Positions 10,601 to 21,370 are shown, counted from the stretch's first letter. The stretch is 64,000 nt of DNA from Chimonanthus salicifolius (GCA_013350335.1 CM023537.1:10720438-10784437), one strand, 5' to 3'. The notes: generated from the sequence alone by a model not told the origin. Numbers and translations: made by a program.

Positions 10601-13600
10601 GACCTTTCTGAGTTTTATGCTTGCGAGCACTATAATGTTTCCTCCAAAGACAATGTCATTGTACCTTTGACTATAGTATACTCACGCAAAAACAGGCAAG
10701 AGGGCCAAAGTCCTGGCTTGCTTCATGGCCATGGAGCTTATGGTGAGCTGTTAGACAAGCGTTGGCGCAGTGAGCTGAAAAGCTTGCTTGATCGTGGTTG
10801 GGTGGTTGCATATGCTGATGTTAGGTTTGTTCACTTCAATTGTTCTTTTTCGTTTAGATCGAGTGGTTACTGTCATAGTTGTTTCGATATGCTATACCAT
10901 TTGTTCTCTCTTTTTCCATGACATTTACAAGTTCTCTCATTTCAAGTACTAATAGATGTCATCATTCCTCACAAAGCTGGGCACCATATCCTGAAAGGTT
11001 CTGTATTTATTTCTATTACTTTTGTCTTCTCTCCATCCAGAGAGACTATTTGTGGACATCCATTTTCTGTAACACCGCACTTATGTGTAGACTTTTATCT
11101 AAATCCCCAACTCTGCAGATGTCCAATCACTAGCAAGCAGGCACCCATATGCATTAAACCATGATGCTTCTTCTTCTATAACCTAAAAACCAATGGGAAA
11201 GAGCAAGCATAAATGCTCCACTGGTCCCTCATTTTGGACCACATTATGCACCCATTCATTTATATTCTTTTCTGCCTTCATCCAGTAAAATTCTTTTTTT
11301 GGAATGCCAATCAGCAGATAATGCACTATTTGGTTGGAGCAAGCACTTACCACAGTGAGAATAAAGGACTAGGATTAGATCCCCTTTTAACCAAAAAAAA
11401 AAAAACTTCAAAAGTAACCTTTTCTAAAAAAAGAAGGTACTCAACGAGAACTTCATGTTTCCGTCCTAGGTCCAGATTTGATGGTCCCTGTTCATAGAAA
11501 TATAATATTCCTCTATAGTCTGTACTAGGGGTGGCAATTTTTAACCCGACTTGTGAACCCACCCAACCTAACCCCAAAAAAATTGGGTTTGGGTCATGCA
11601 TTATTTTGAAAAAAAAATTAAATTGATCCGACCCGTCCCAACCTGACCCGAAATAAGTTTGGGTTGGTTGGGAAGAGGGATCCTGAACCCGAATTCGAGC
11701 TGAATTGAATTAAAATTAATAATTAATTAATTTACTAATTTTAGCAATGAACCTAACCCAAGTTAAAAAGATATTAGTCTATTGTCTCAATTTTCTATAG
11801 CACAATGTATATACATGAAAGAGAGGCCCTTTTATCTTTCATTTTCTATTGAAAATTATTTTTTCCTCTTCGGATCGGTTCGGGTCGGGTCAGTAATTAA
11901 AAAATTTGGATTGGGCCGGTTGTGTCTGGCAGAAAGTTTGTTTTGACCTATAGCCAACCCGACCTGACCCAACACATTTGCCACCGTTAGTCTGCAGGAG
12001 CCCTAGAAAATTTCTTGTTTCGAATTGATTAGATCCCTGTGAAAAGACAGGCGCCATAGAATCGACCCTTGCTGCCTTACCCAGAACTCCCAAACAAGAG
12101 CCGTGGTTTGAGTCTGTCATGAAAAGCACTGGGAAGGACTTCTCCAGAGTCTAATTGGATACCCAGCAGGCTTTCCAGAATAAAATCCTGTTCGATCCAC
12201 TATGAATCTGATATTGGTAAAACATCCTCTGCAATGCTCATGATACCTTTTCAAATAGCAGAAAACCACTGGATCTCTGCTTGTAAACCAGCTGACACCT
12301 TCGATGGGGTATTTTTCTGAAGAATTATCTTTACCTAACTAAGCTAATCTTGATCAGGCCATTCTTTCCATTGTCCAGATTTATCTTCCACTCATCAATC
12401 AATGAACTAAATCTTTTTAGGCATTGTTGGGTTTTCCTCAAATGGCTCTCTGTAAGGACAACTTTGTGCATCTGTGGGATTAGTCTCACCTCCATGTGGG
12501 GTGGGAATAACCCTGTTATTTGGAAAAAAAAAAACCCTGCAAGGACAAGCTAACTTTTGAACAGCCCATGTTTTTTCTACAATTGCCCATTTTCAATGTT
12601 AGCCAATATCATCATTCTAACACAGTAGCATCATTGGAACCTTAAATGTGCAGTTATTTCCAAAAGCTAGGTACCTGTTTTGTGTCATTAATAACTAAAT
12701 GCTAATTTTATGTATCATCTTTGAAGACATGTTTTTTGTTTTGTGACATTTTGCTGAACACATACATTTATTTGTGTCATACTGAAATTTGAGCCTGTTT
12801 GTACTAGTTGTACCATTTGGGGTTAACTATTACATTTTGAATGTATGCTTTTAGAGGTGGAGGTGGTGGTGGTAAAAGATGGCATCTTGATGGTATATGC
12901 TCAAAGAAACATAATTCCATCAGTGATTACATTTCTTGTGCTAAATTCCTAATTGAGAAGGGTATTGTGCAACATAACAAGCTTGCTGGTTGGGGATATA
13001 GTGCTGGGGGTCTTTTAGTTGCTTCAGCTATTAATTCATGCCCTGATCTATTTCGTGCTGCGGTTTTGAAGGTATTTTGGATGCTCTAGTGTCTGATTCA
13101 TGGTCCCATCTTGCCCATTCTGCTCATCGTATGCATTCAGATCTATTCTAGTTGGACTAACTTGAGTATACTTCGGCAAAATAGATTGTCAAATCAACAT
13201 TGACAATTAGCGACAGTAATTTTGGCTGAAAGATAGGAAAATAGTACCCAACCCAATGATGTTTCAGTTAACACTATTCTCTATGCAGTGGATTCATCAA
13301 TTTTTTGGCCAAAATATGCAAAACCATTGGCCATTGGAGTGCATCTGAACACACCCTTAATTATTCTATCAGTTAGAGGCCTTGTTGGTAGCAGCTAATG
13401 GATTCATCATAATTAGTTAAACAGATCACTGATATTGGGACATGTTCTATCATGTTGGAGGGAACCATAAAGAATAATGGGATAGAAAACCATTTACACA
13501 GACAGCATAGAGAAACTATATGTGCAATTCTGTTTTTTTCTTTTTTTATCCTACAAGTAACTTCTTGTGGATTTTTTTTGGTAGGTTCCTTTCTTAGATC

Positions 13601-16600
13601 CTTGCAATACTCTTCTGTATCCTATTATACCTTTGACACCTATCGACTATGAAGAATTTGGGTATCCTGGTGATTTTGAAGATTTTCAGGCCATACGGGA
13701 ATATTCACCTTATGATAATATTCAGAAGGATGTTCTTTACCCAGCAGTCTTGGTGACATCATCTTTTAATACAAGGTAATTTTCGTTTAAAATCTTTAAT
13801 TATTTGTAGGACCTTAATATTTTGTCATAAACAAAGTGCTGGCTTGATTAATACATGTAAATGGTGAACCTTGTAAGCCAGAAAATGTTAGTCTACAATA
13901 TAATACTACAATGCTTTTAGCACAAGGATTGGTTACAACAGGATGAAATATTTTCCCTAAAACATTACCAAACAGGCTTCTAGCCCAATAATAATGATAA
14001 GTAGGGTTAAGTAGTTAACTCTAGAATCCAACCAGTGAGTTTAGAGTTATAAGTGCAGTATATTGCACTCCATTCCTGGAAAAGATACACTTGGCTACTT
14101 CAATTGTTGGGTGGGTCAGGTTTGTCATCGAGATATTGCTCCTTGGGGTTCTCATGTAGATTTTTCTTCTTTTGGCTGCAGCTTCTGCTCTTTCTCTTGT
14201 TTTGTGCAATTCCTGTGCCCTCCTTTAAAAAATTTAGCTACAATTAAAAGAATAGGAACCTCTACAATGCGCCCCAGGGGCTCTACCATCTCTCAAGAGG
14301 AACCATGTGCATCTGATCCATGCATTCTCAACTAATGCAATGAAACCACACTGAGAATTTGCCAGACAAATTAATGAATTATTTTCTCCTTTAACCTGGT
14401 CAATTAGTTTTCTAGGGTATGAGTCCCAACAAAATATTTTCATAATTGTCTTCATCATCATCATCACCATCACAACATCACCCTTTATTAGGGGTTGGTT
14501 ATATGAGTTCTACTTAAAGCCTCTAAAAGCTTTTAGTAGAATCTGGGTACTTGTTGTGCAACCTTAAAATTTGGGGTTGATTTATGTTACCGTTTCAAGA
14601 GAAAAAATGACAACATTTTCAATTATTATTAAGGGCATGTTTATTTGTACAAAATTTTCTTGGGAAATTTTGATTTTCCAAAGAAACATCTTGTTTCCAT
14701 CTTTGCTTGCAAAATTTTTCTAGGAATCTAGACTTTGAGGGTAAAAAATTCCTTACGAAAACAGTCCAGAAATTTTCCTATGAAGGCCTAGAGAAATGCT
14801 TTATTGGGAAAATTTATGAAGCACACCTTTAGGGACTGGACTTGATAATTCTTAATCACCTTGATTGTCTGTATACCTGACTTGACTCATTTGTTAAATA
14901 GGTAGATATGACACAGCTAAATTTAAATGAGTTGACCAAATTTGATCCATTTATTTATTGAACGAACCAACCCGACTAAGATTAAATGGGTTGACTGTTA
15001 GAAAACCATGACTTGATAACATTCTTGAGGTAGAACTCACTCTCAAAAGCTAGTGTGGGTGCCTCAAGTGTTATGTAGAGTCATTGGTTCCACAAATTAA
15101 CTGATGTGAGACTTTTTGTCACTTCACATTCGTCCTCACATGTAACCTGCTCTGATACTATGTTAGAAAATCATGAGTTAATAATAATATTTTTGAGGTA
15201 GAACTCACTCTCAATGGCTAGCTTTTGAGAGTGAGTTCTACCATAAGAATGTTATCATGTCATAGTTTTCTAACACTGTATCAGAGCAGTTCTGCGTGCA
15301 GCCATAGGCTCCAATTGCACATGAGGGCGGGCCTGAAGTTGTCACATGCAGCCGTAGGGCATAACTGCACGTGAGGGCGGATATGAAGTGACAAAGTCCC
15401 ACATCGGTTAATTCAAGAAATCAATTATTCCATATAACACTTGAGGTACCCTCTTAATGATTAGTTTTTGAGAGTGAGTTCTACCTCAAGAATGATTGCA
15501 CGCGAAACCTATTCTGATACTATATTAGAAAACCATTGAGAGTGAGTTCTACCTCAATAATGTTACCAACTCATGGTTTTCTAACATTGATCCAATGGGT
15601 CTCAACCCATTTATTTAATGGGCCAACTCAATTTGAGTAGATGACCAAGCTTAAACCCACTTATTAAAAGCTTAACTTGTGGAGTGTGCTAGGTGAATTT
15701 GGAGTTGGTTGGTTTACCCCATGTGATTTGATTTTCACAATATTGCTCCATTGATTTTGTCTTTGTTCTTACAAATTTCAAAGTTTTCACCTCAAATGCT
15801 TCATTTGTAACTCTTTGCTATTTAATTGATTTTTGGTCTCATTAATTTGTACTATATCATATGCAAACATTTATTCAAGAACTTCATCTTGGACTTTTTG
15901 ATGTTAAGTTATTCATAATTAAAACAAATATATAAGGGAAGTGATTTGTGCACCCCCCATTTTACCAATGGTGCACTCCTTCAATTGTTTTTTTCAATTT
16001 TGCCCCCCCCCCCATCCAAAAAACGATGGAAATGGAGAAAAGGTGGGTGGAGGGCAAAATTGGAAAAAAAAATTGAAGGAGTGCACCATAGGTAAAATGG
16101 GGGGTGCACAAATCACTTCCCATATATAAGGGCTTAATAAATTAAATTGTATGGAATTTTCACAAAGCCACTGTGCAGACAGCTGTGCCTTGATATCCTA
16201 AATATGAAGATGAACTGTTCTATTTTTTTGTATATATGTGTTGGGCAGTTTGGAATCCTACAGATGCTCGTTGGGCCTCTTAGATTATACATTCTTCCTT
16301 CTCTTTTTAATAATATGTTCTACTTTGTCTCTCTCTCTCTCTCAAAAAGAAAAGGAAAAGGAAAGGAAAAAGAAAAGAGTAGAGAGGAATTGGGTCCCCA
16401 CAACTCTCCATTGGGAAATCGCTATGGTCCATGAGCCAGTTCCAGAAGGATTTTTTTTTTGAATGATCAGTTCCAGAAGGACTTGGACCGCTAGATTAGG
16501 TGGCCTCTCCATTGTTCTTTGCAGGTGTTTTTTCGGTGTCCATAAGACTTTATAATAGGAAGGCATTTCTAGAAGAGATCTTGACGAGGAGCGGAACAGG

Positions 16601-17964
16601 ATCAGGTTAATTAGGGATGGGTGACTCAGTCGACACAAGCAAATCAGGCGAGTTGATTGGTTCCAATGGGTCCCACTGTCCCACTAATGATCAAACGGTG
16701 GCTAAGTGGTCAAAGGAGCCCACGATGGGAGAGGATGGTGCTTGGGCACTCTACTCAAAGTCCTTTCTTCCCTAGCGTGGATGTTATGGAATAGGTGTGA
16801 TTTGTGGTTGGGGATTAACAGTGAAAGGGAATGGACGTGGGTTGCTAAAGGAATAGAGGACGGAGCAGAGTTGAGCGATGGGTGGAGTACTGGCAGCGTG
16901 GGAGACGGCGTCGATCTCGGCGGGTCTGGGCAAATGGCGTGTGACAGCAAGCAAAGCAGGCTGCAGGTGGGTACAGGTCTGGCCAGCGGCAGGGACTGCT
17001 TAGGCAAATGGGAAAAGCCCGTCCGGTGAATCTGAGTGACAAACGGCCGTCTGATGTGGAGCCCACCCGGTAGAAGAGGGGGAAGAGAAAAACATGGATC
17101 CACATGAGAGATGAGGAGAAAGTAGGATCCACCTAGGAGAAGAGGAGAGGAACAGGGAATCCACCCAAATGAGAGAAACTTCAAATTTCATTCATTGTTG
17201 TCTTTGATTACAACCCAAGAAGGTTTTTTAAAGAAAACCCAATTTCTAAAAATGGAAATAAGAAAATAAAGAAAAGAAACAAAATAAAAAACAAATAAGA
17301 ATTTTACAAAATAAGGAAGTAAAATAAAATAAAAGGAAACTAAATAAAAATCATTTTCTTCGATTTTGGGTCAGCCGGGTTTTTCGTTTTCTTTGGCCGG
17401 GTTGGATCAACCGCTTGTTGTCCTACATCAGATCCCATGATCATGGTTGTGGTTTATGGAAGAACCCGATACTGCATCAATTGCTCTCGTTCTTATAACA
17501 AAGTTTTGTCGCAGCATGTTGCTTTTGGGGAACACCCTAGTATTAGGTTTTAATAATATACAAAATATTTCAGAATATTGCTAGTTTTTTATTTATTGTT
17601 TTAAATTTTTGTTAGTGTATTGCATGATCAAAATATTCAGGGCCTAATCATTTTAAAAAATAAGGTTCCTATCTGTGCTGCACCCTATACATTTCATAGT
17701 TCTACTGCAGTTGGGTCATTGTGTCTTCTGCTTGACACCCGAATATAGCCTAAATATTTTAACCATTTCATTTTTTGAGATGACAGGTTTGGAGTATGGG
17801 AAGCAGCAAAATGGGTTGCAAAAGTGCGCCAACATAGTATTTATGATCCACAGCATCCAATACTTCTCAATTTAACAACAGATATAGTGGAAGAAAACAG
17901 GTATTTGCAGTGCAAGGAATCAGCACTGGAGGCTGCTTTCCTTATCAAGATGATGGACCCCTAA
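6171..17964 (+). CDS. Prolyl oligopeptidase / oligopeptidase B-like protein (S9A), 3' six exons
   Basis: Six exons (6171-6305, 6847-6975, 10415-10824, 12855-13071, 13585-13775, 17787-17964) join in frame to give 419 residues plus a TAA stop. All use GT..AG introns (541, 3439, 2030, 513 and 4011 bp). The product matches the end of the beta-propeller and the whole alpha/beta-hydrolase domain of S9A peptidases, which normally cut small peptides after basic or Pro residues in the cytosol or plastid. The nucleophile elbow GYSAGG has its Ser at visible residue 274 (13000-13002). The position where oligopeptidase B carries the catalytic Asp reads Asn359 (13768-13770). The GAGH-like His motif is replaced by TTDIVEENR (from 17875). 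The protein may therefore be a non-canonical or inactive member. The 5' part, about 300 or more residues, lies outside the window or was not found. Confidence 0.92.
6847..6975 (+). CDS. Peptidase exon: propeller-hydrolase junction
   Basis: This exon encodes 43 residues beginning GASHLNDLSPYFLPLP and ending in VISSPL. It has acceptor TCTCAG, donor GTATGT, and phase 0 at both ends. It includes the ISPGQNYDYYSS segment that leads into the last propeller strand. A 3.4 kb intron holding microsatellites and an antisense LINE fragment follows. Confidence 0.88.
7075..7117. repeat. GA microsatellite and flanking 0.1 kb repeats
   Basis: An uninterrupted GA run of about 20 units lies in the intron. Around it, a unit beginning CTGCACAC recurs at about 7022, 7119 and 7201, each followed by an A/T-rich block with ATTTCAAAATATT-like sequence. 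Microsatellite expansion and local duplication have therefore acted together. A further GA run lies near 7270-7290. Confidence 0.8.
7621..7663. repeat. CT-AT compound microsatellite
   Basis: A CT run (7621-7640) passes directly into an AT run (7641-7663) within the intron. Open frames across it are repeat artefacts. Confidence 0.85.
7740..10380 (-). pseudogene. Antisense LINE fragment: ORF1 tail, endonuclease, pre-RT linker
   Basis: On the minus strand, sequence at about 9719-9483 reads EIISWNSGGLG followed by KRRFLKDH and ITLQ. This is the start of an APE-type endonuclease as in plant L1 LINEs. Further along, SFERFNRSRMTTRMQEM (about 9015-8960) matches the endonuclease loop before the catalytic end. 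FPEHNPLLFDWG (about 8350-8310) matches the final SDH-NP motif with Ser changed. FGKDLDRRQELANAIDE (about 8125-8075) resembles the helical linker before the reverse transcriptase. Upstream (about 10365-9720) is ORF1-like. Many stops and frameshifts are present, and the RT itself is missing. It lies in a peptidase intron and is interrupted by a hAT MITE at 8500-8941. Confidence 0.6.
8500..8941. mobile_element. hAT-type MITE rich in ACGATT motifs
   Basis: CATTGAAC is perfectly duplicated at 8492-8499 and 8942-8949. The termini are imperfect inverted repeats: CATGGTTGTTAAAATC at the left, CAATGTTGTGACAATC read from the right. Subterminal regions carry many TTACGATT/CGTAAATCG copies, a typical hAT transposase-binding arrangement. 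There is no coding capacity. The 1236-bp element at 43005-44240 has related ends. Confidence 0.8.
10415..10824 (+). CDS. Peptidase exon: start of hydrolase domain
   Basis: This exon encodes 136 full codons plus two bases. It opens MPDAVVDYNLLNG, contains LWNDLSEFYACEHYNV, and ends with LLDRGWVVAYADV. SPGLLHGHGAYGE is the S9A segment before the oxyanion region. The acceptor is TTCTGCAG and the donor GTTTGT. The ATG at 10415 is internal coding sequence, because the upstream exons continue the same protein, and is not a start codon. Confidence 0.92.
11526..11989. mobile_element. hAT-type MITE with TAGGGGTGGCAA ends
   Basis: The left end TAGGGGTGGCAA and right end TTGCCACCGTTA are near-perfect inverted repeats. 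Flanking octamers are GTCTGTAC (11518-11525) and GTCTGCAG (11990-11997), matching at 6 of 8 positions, so the duplication has aged. The interior has CCCGACC-type repeats like the MITE at 2233-2585 but is longer (464 bp). It sits in a peptidase intron. Confidence 0.7.
12855..13071 (+). CDS. Peptidase exon: glycine-rich loop and Ser nucleophile
   Basis: This exon opens with one base completing the Arg of ADVR. A run of six Gly follows, then KRWHLDG, and the nucleophile elbow KLAGWGYSAGG with Ser at 13000-13002. It ends FRAAVLK in phase 0. The acceptor is CTTTTAG and the donor GTATTT. The six-glycine stretch is longer than the RGGGE-type loop of bacterial oligopeptidase B. Confidence 0.93.
13585..13775 (+). 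CDS. Peptidase exon: region of the expected catalytic Asp
   Basis: This exon begins VPFLDPCNTLLYPIIPLT, continues with YEEFGYPGD and IREYSPYDNI, and ends LVTSSFNTR. In oligopeptidase B the equivalent of SSFNTRFGVWE is a LHDSQV-YWE type sequence with the catalytic Asp. Here that residue is Asn (13768-13770). The acceptor is TTGGTAG and the donor GTAATT. Confidence 0.92.
13776..14992. other. Peptidase intron, left part
   Basis: No exon was seen. A CAT/ATC-rich run lies at about 14453-14475. Sequence at about 14634-14835, rich in AAAATTTTC and its complement, looks like a decayed fold-back element, but I could not fix its ends. Overlapping open frames at 14053-14473 lack any domain. Confidence 0.35.
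14993..15593. repeat. Nested inverted-repeat cluster
   Basis: TGTTAGAAAACCATG near 14996 is mirrored by CATGGTTTTCTAACA ending near 15589. Inside are several further copies, in both orientations, of a block containing TTGAGGTAGAACTCACTCTC and of TGTTAGAAAATCATGAGTT-like ends. Two CACATGAGGGCGG / CACGTGAGGGCGG segments lie in the middle. This looks like two or more copies of one inverted-repeat element inserted into or beside each other. No target duplication is certain. Confidence 0.6.
15936..16121. mobile_element. 186-bp fold-back MITE with 8-bp duplication
   Basis: ATATATAA flanks the element on both sides (15928-15935 and 16122-16129). The left arm, starting GGGAAGTGATTTGTGCACCC, is the near-exact reverse complement of the right arm over more than 50 bases, leaving a small loop with C-rich sequence. 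Only one or two arm mismatches are visible, so the element is fairly young. The 8-bp duplication suggests hAT or a related superfamily. Confidence 0.85.
16130..17786. other. Peptidase intron, right part
   Basis: No exon was seen. A CT run at about 16330-16344 is followed by a purine-rich run. A short sequence containing CAGTTCCAGAAGGA is repeated at about 16438 and 16468. Open frames on both strands at 16702-17184 overlap each other and show no domain. A/T-rich sequence at 17180-17350 may be the edge of an old retroelement. The stretch ends at the acceptor TGACAG before 17787. Confidence 0.35.
17787..17964 (+). CDS. Peptidase last exon: C-terminus
   Basis: This exon completes the split Arg codon, then reads FGVWEAAKWVAKVRQHS and LLNLTTDIVEENRYLQ, and ends ESALEAAFLIKMMDP with TAA at 17962-17964. 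WEAAKWVAK and the AFLIK helix fit the S9A C-terminus well. The GAGH motif that supplies the catalytic His in oligopeptidase B is absent where it should lie. An apparent GTATTTGCAG within the exon is coding, because the frame continues through it. Confidence 0.92.
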
Positions 17965-18800
17965 GATTATTTTGCCCACTATTGGACCTGCTTTTCATTG
18001 GAGTGCTCAGATAAAAAACCTAAAGATTGGATGGTTCAGATGCCCATGGAAAGCTTAATGAGGGTTGTGGTCAACTTTGAGGAATACATCTCATGGATGG
18101 GGCCATTTTGTTCATTTGGATCCCAAGGTTTGGGAATGTAGATAATGGTAAGAGGATTTCCCACACTCTCACCTACAATTGCAGGATTCGAATCTGGAGG
18201 ATCAGTCATGGACCATAAGTTCAGCATCGATGTGTTCACCGCACAAGTACAATTACAAAACCTTCCTTGACCCTCAGCACCCTGAATTCCCATTCATATT
18301 TTCTGCTGCTTGAGCAAGCATACTTTCCATGTAGAAGAGCCCTTATTTTTTTTGTTCCCTATGTAATTGGAGGCTCCTTTTCCTTTTCTATTGTTGCAGA
18401 TGTATGGTGGCGGTGTTGATTTGAAAGAAACTAAAAGGGTTTTTTTGTTATTTGTAAATCATGTATTTTAAACAATATTTGATCATGATAATGATGTAGA
18501 ACAATTTTAAAGTCCTTTAATTGATTGTCCTATACTATTGTACGAGGGCTCACATCAAACAACCTAAATGTGAATGTTTAATGTCAGTGTCCACAGCTCA
18601 AACTTCTCCTTTTAAAAGGCCTTAGAAGAAACTTTTCAAGCGCAATTCTTTTGTCAACTCAACACTCTTTTAGTCCAATGAGTAGCTGTGAACAATATGA
18701 GGCATGAATACTACTCCCTAGAACTCTATGCCAGACTAGCAGTTCAAGTCATTTTGGATAGTTGGATGTAATCTTTAAAAAAGAAAAAAAAAAAAAGAAA
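17965..18800 (+). other. Presumed 3' untranslated region and downstream spacer
   Basis: This directly follows the peptidase stop. T-rich sequence with ATTTGTAAATCATG at about 18450 could hold the polyadenylation region, but no AATAAA stands out. An A-rich run (18777-18810) closes the stretch. No domain-bearing frame was found. Confidence 0.35.
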
Positions 18801-18810
18801 AAAGAAAAAA

Positions 18811-18990
18811 AGTGAGGAGGGTTGGCTTGACGATCAAGAAACTCCCTTCATGAAGAGAGTTATTGAATTTGATTCACGCTCAAATCTCTCTGGAGTACTA
18901 CTCATGGAGTTACTCCTCATCGATTTATCAGTGTCATGTGATTACTCTCACCTCCAATATAGGGTGGAGATACTCATGTTATAAAAAAAG
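18811..18990 (+). mobile_element. SINE-like retroposon
   Basis: The sequence opens with GGTTGGCTTGACGATCAAG, resembling a degenerate polymerase III box A. A box B-like TTTGATTCACGCTC follows about 45 bases later. The body ends CTCTCACCTCCAATATAGGGTGGAG-like sequence and then an A-rich tail near 18985. The same 3' body motif, with an A run, recurs at about 12470-12535, so this is a small repeat family. Confidence 0.45.
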
Positions 18991-19774
18991 AAAACATAGT
19001 TCTAAAGACAAGTGATTAGCTTTTCTGAGAAGGAAGGCAAGGTGGAACAACTGGGCTTGTGTTGTAGAATTTGCTTAGGACTCTTTGAATAGGAAATGAG
19101 TTTGGCTTTTAAACTCATTGATTATCTCTTTTGTAATAAGCGTTTTTATTTCTCTTTGAATAAAAATCATGCTCCATGGAAAACTCTAAACTTATTGTTG
19201 ATCTTATGTCATTGATTAGATTGAAATCTCATTCGACACATGAATCAGTAATCAATTTAGCATTTCCTTTTGTTGTTCCTTTCATTTATATGGATAATCT
19301 CTTTATTATACTTATCAGCAGTTATTTTTATCATTGATAGGCTTAGTTTCAGCATTCATTGGTAACAATAGTATCATCTCATATGACTCAAACATCAGTC
19401 ATTTCATTCATCATTTACTAAGTCAAACTTGTTTCACCACATATTAAGCCACTCTCTTCTCTTTTTGTTTCATGAAGTATTACTGCTCGCTCCCTACTTG
19501 GTTTTCTAGCCATACTTTGTGAAGAGGGCTTTATACATGGGTATTTTGGGTCAATATGTAAATATCTGTATGTAGAAGGGGTTAAACTGTAATTGATTAG
19601 CACTTATAAAGTGTTAAAAAAGAGAATTTTCGATAGAGGTTTTTCACCTTCATCATTATTATTCAATGGTAGAGAAAGAAGAAGAGCAAAAGAGAGATCA
19701 GACCCACAAGTTTGGAGGAGAAGGGTTAATTTAATGCACTTTTTCCATTATTTTTTTCTTTTCTAATAATAATA

Positions 19775-19967
19775 CTCCCTCCGTCCCATTTTAATTATCT
19801 CATTTAAAGTATTTGTGTTTTTTAAGGAACTTTCTATATTATCATGCTAGCACTCATGTGATTTCATCCATTTTTAACACATTTTATACTACTCAAATAC
19901 AAATGAGACAACTATTTTGGGACAATTCCAAAATTCCTATAAGACAATTAATTTGGGACAGAGGGAG
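19775..19967. mobile_element. Stowaway MITE (Tc1/mariner)
   Basis: The termini CTCCCTCCGTCCCATTTTAA and TTGGGACAGAGGGAG are the classic Stowaway inverted repeats. A TA dinucleotide flanks each side (19773-19774 and 19968-19969). The element is 193 bp, A/T-rich and non-coding. It lies between the two converging genes. Confidence 0.93.
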
Positions 19968-20275
19968 TATTATTATTAATGCATTTTGAGTTCCTTGTAT
20001 TGGGTTGTTTTTATTTTCATTTATTTAAACCCAAAATATTGAATGGAATTGTGAACGATTACCGACGACAGTTACAGAGATCAACTAATTTGAAAGAGCT
20101 ACACTCGTATGATGAATATGTCAAAAATCAGCTTCAATAAGTTCATTTAAGGTATAGTTTTTTAGGCTAAACGATTGTAACCTAGACTTTTATAATGCAT
20201 AATATAAAAAAGTCAGTTCTAATAAATTCACCTAACTATGTATTACTTGTTTAATACAATGATCTGTACAGAGTT

Positions 20276-21370
20276 CAAAAAATGGCCCGGCCGATATAAT
20301 TCTCTCTCCTCTTTTTTTTTTTTTAAATATCGATATTATTTTGTTTTTTCCTAATTAAAAAATATAAAATAACCGAAAAAGAAACTCTTTTTTTTTTTTT
20401 TAAATTGAAAATGTAAATATCGGCCGATATTTTGACCCGGGCCCATCACCGTTTTGATTTTTTTTTTTTTTTTAAATACTGATATTAATCATATTGGCTG
20501 ATATCAGACCGATATAATTCGATGATATATCGGCCATATTGGCCGATATGAAGGTTGTACGGCCGATACAATACGTATCGGCCGATATCTCGACCCCTGG
20601 ATGTGTACCTACTAATGGAGTTTAAATTAAGTATAAAGTCATTTTATGAGACAATAATAAATATGAGAGAGAATATTATGTTATTATGCATCAAATTAAA
20701 AACTAATTACCAAATTCATGATAAACTAATTCTCAACTTATAATTACTTACACATTCTAGTGCTTAACCAACTAAACATTCCAGTGCATACATTAGAAAT
20801 ATTGTGTGATTCTTCTTTTCATATATTTTCCAACCTTTAGAATTTTATTAAATTGCTTTCTGAAATGTTTGTGTTTTTCTATTCGTTGAGTTATTTTGAA
20901 AACAAAAAATAAATTTATATTTGAACTTTTTTATCCACCTTATATAATAAAAACTGAATGGTCAATATTTCATTTGTTAATCTACAATCCTTTCTATGTC
21001 CTCATATTGAACTCTTCGACATTTAAAATTAACTAAATTTTAACATATGATTGATTTTGAGAAAGTTTTAGTGTGCCCAAAAATCCCTATAATTGCAATG
21101 CATCATAAAATACTACAAGAAAATCTTACTTCAAGTGATTCTCATTCTTGATTGAATCAATCGAATTAAAATTATGAATACGATAATAGTTTATGGAGAA
21201 AAATCGGCCGATATCACGTTATCGGCCGATATTTTTCTCTTTCTTCCTTGTTTTTTTAAATATCGGCCGATATTTTGATATCGGGCCGATATAATACGGC
21301 CGATATCAAGGCCGATATTCACATATCCAAAACCGATATATATCGGCCGATATTTCAACCCCTGGGCTAA
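20276..21370. repeat. Two clusters of ATCGGCCGAT palindromes (transposon ends)
   Basis: The first cluster (about 20285-20600) and the second (about 21205-21366) each contain many copies of GGCCGATAT or the palindrome ATATCGGCCGATAT. They end with near-identical CCGATATCTCGACCCCTGG and CCGATATTTCAACCCCTGG. Dense short palindromes beside a CAGGGGTTGA-type end fit the subterminal regions of a hAT-like DNA transposon. The A/T-rich DNA between clusters has no recognisable transposase. Confidence 0.55.

Noticed and set aside
16702..17184. 160-residue minus-strand frame and a 107-residue plus-strand frame
   Set aside because: They overlap, have no recognisable domain, and lie in a confirmed intron of the peptidase gene.
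17911..17921. GTATTTGCAG as an intron boundary near the peptidase end
   Set aside because: The frame reads straight through with family-like sequence to the stop. Splicing is not needed.
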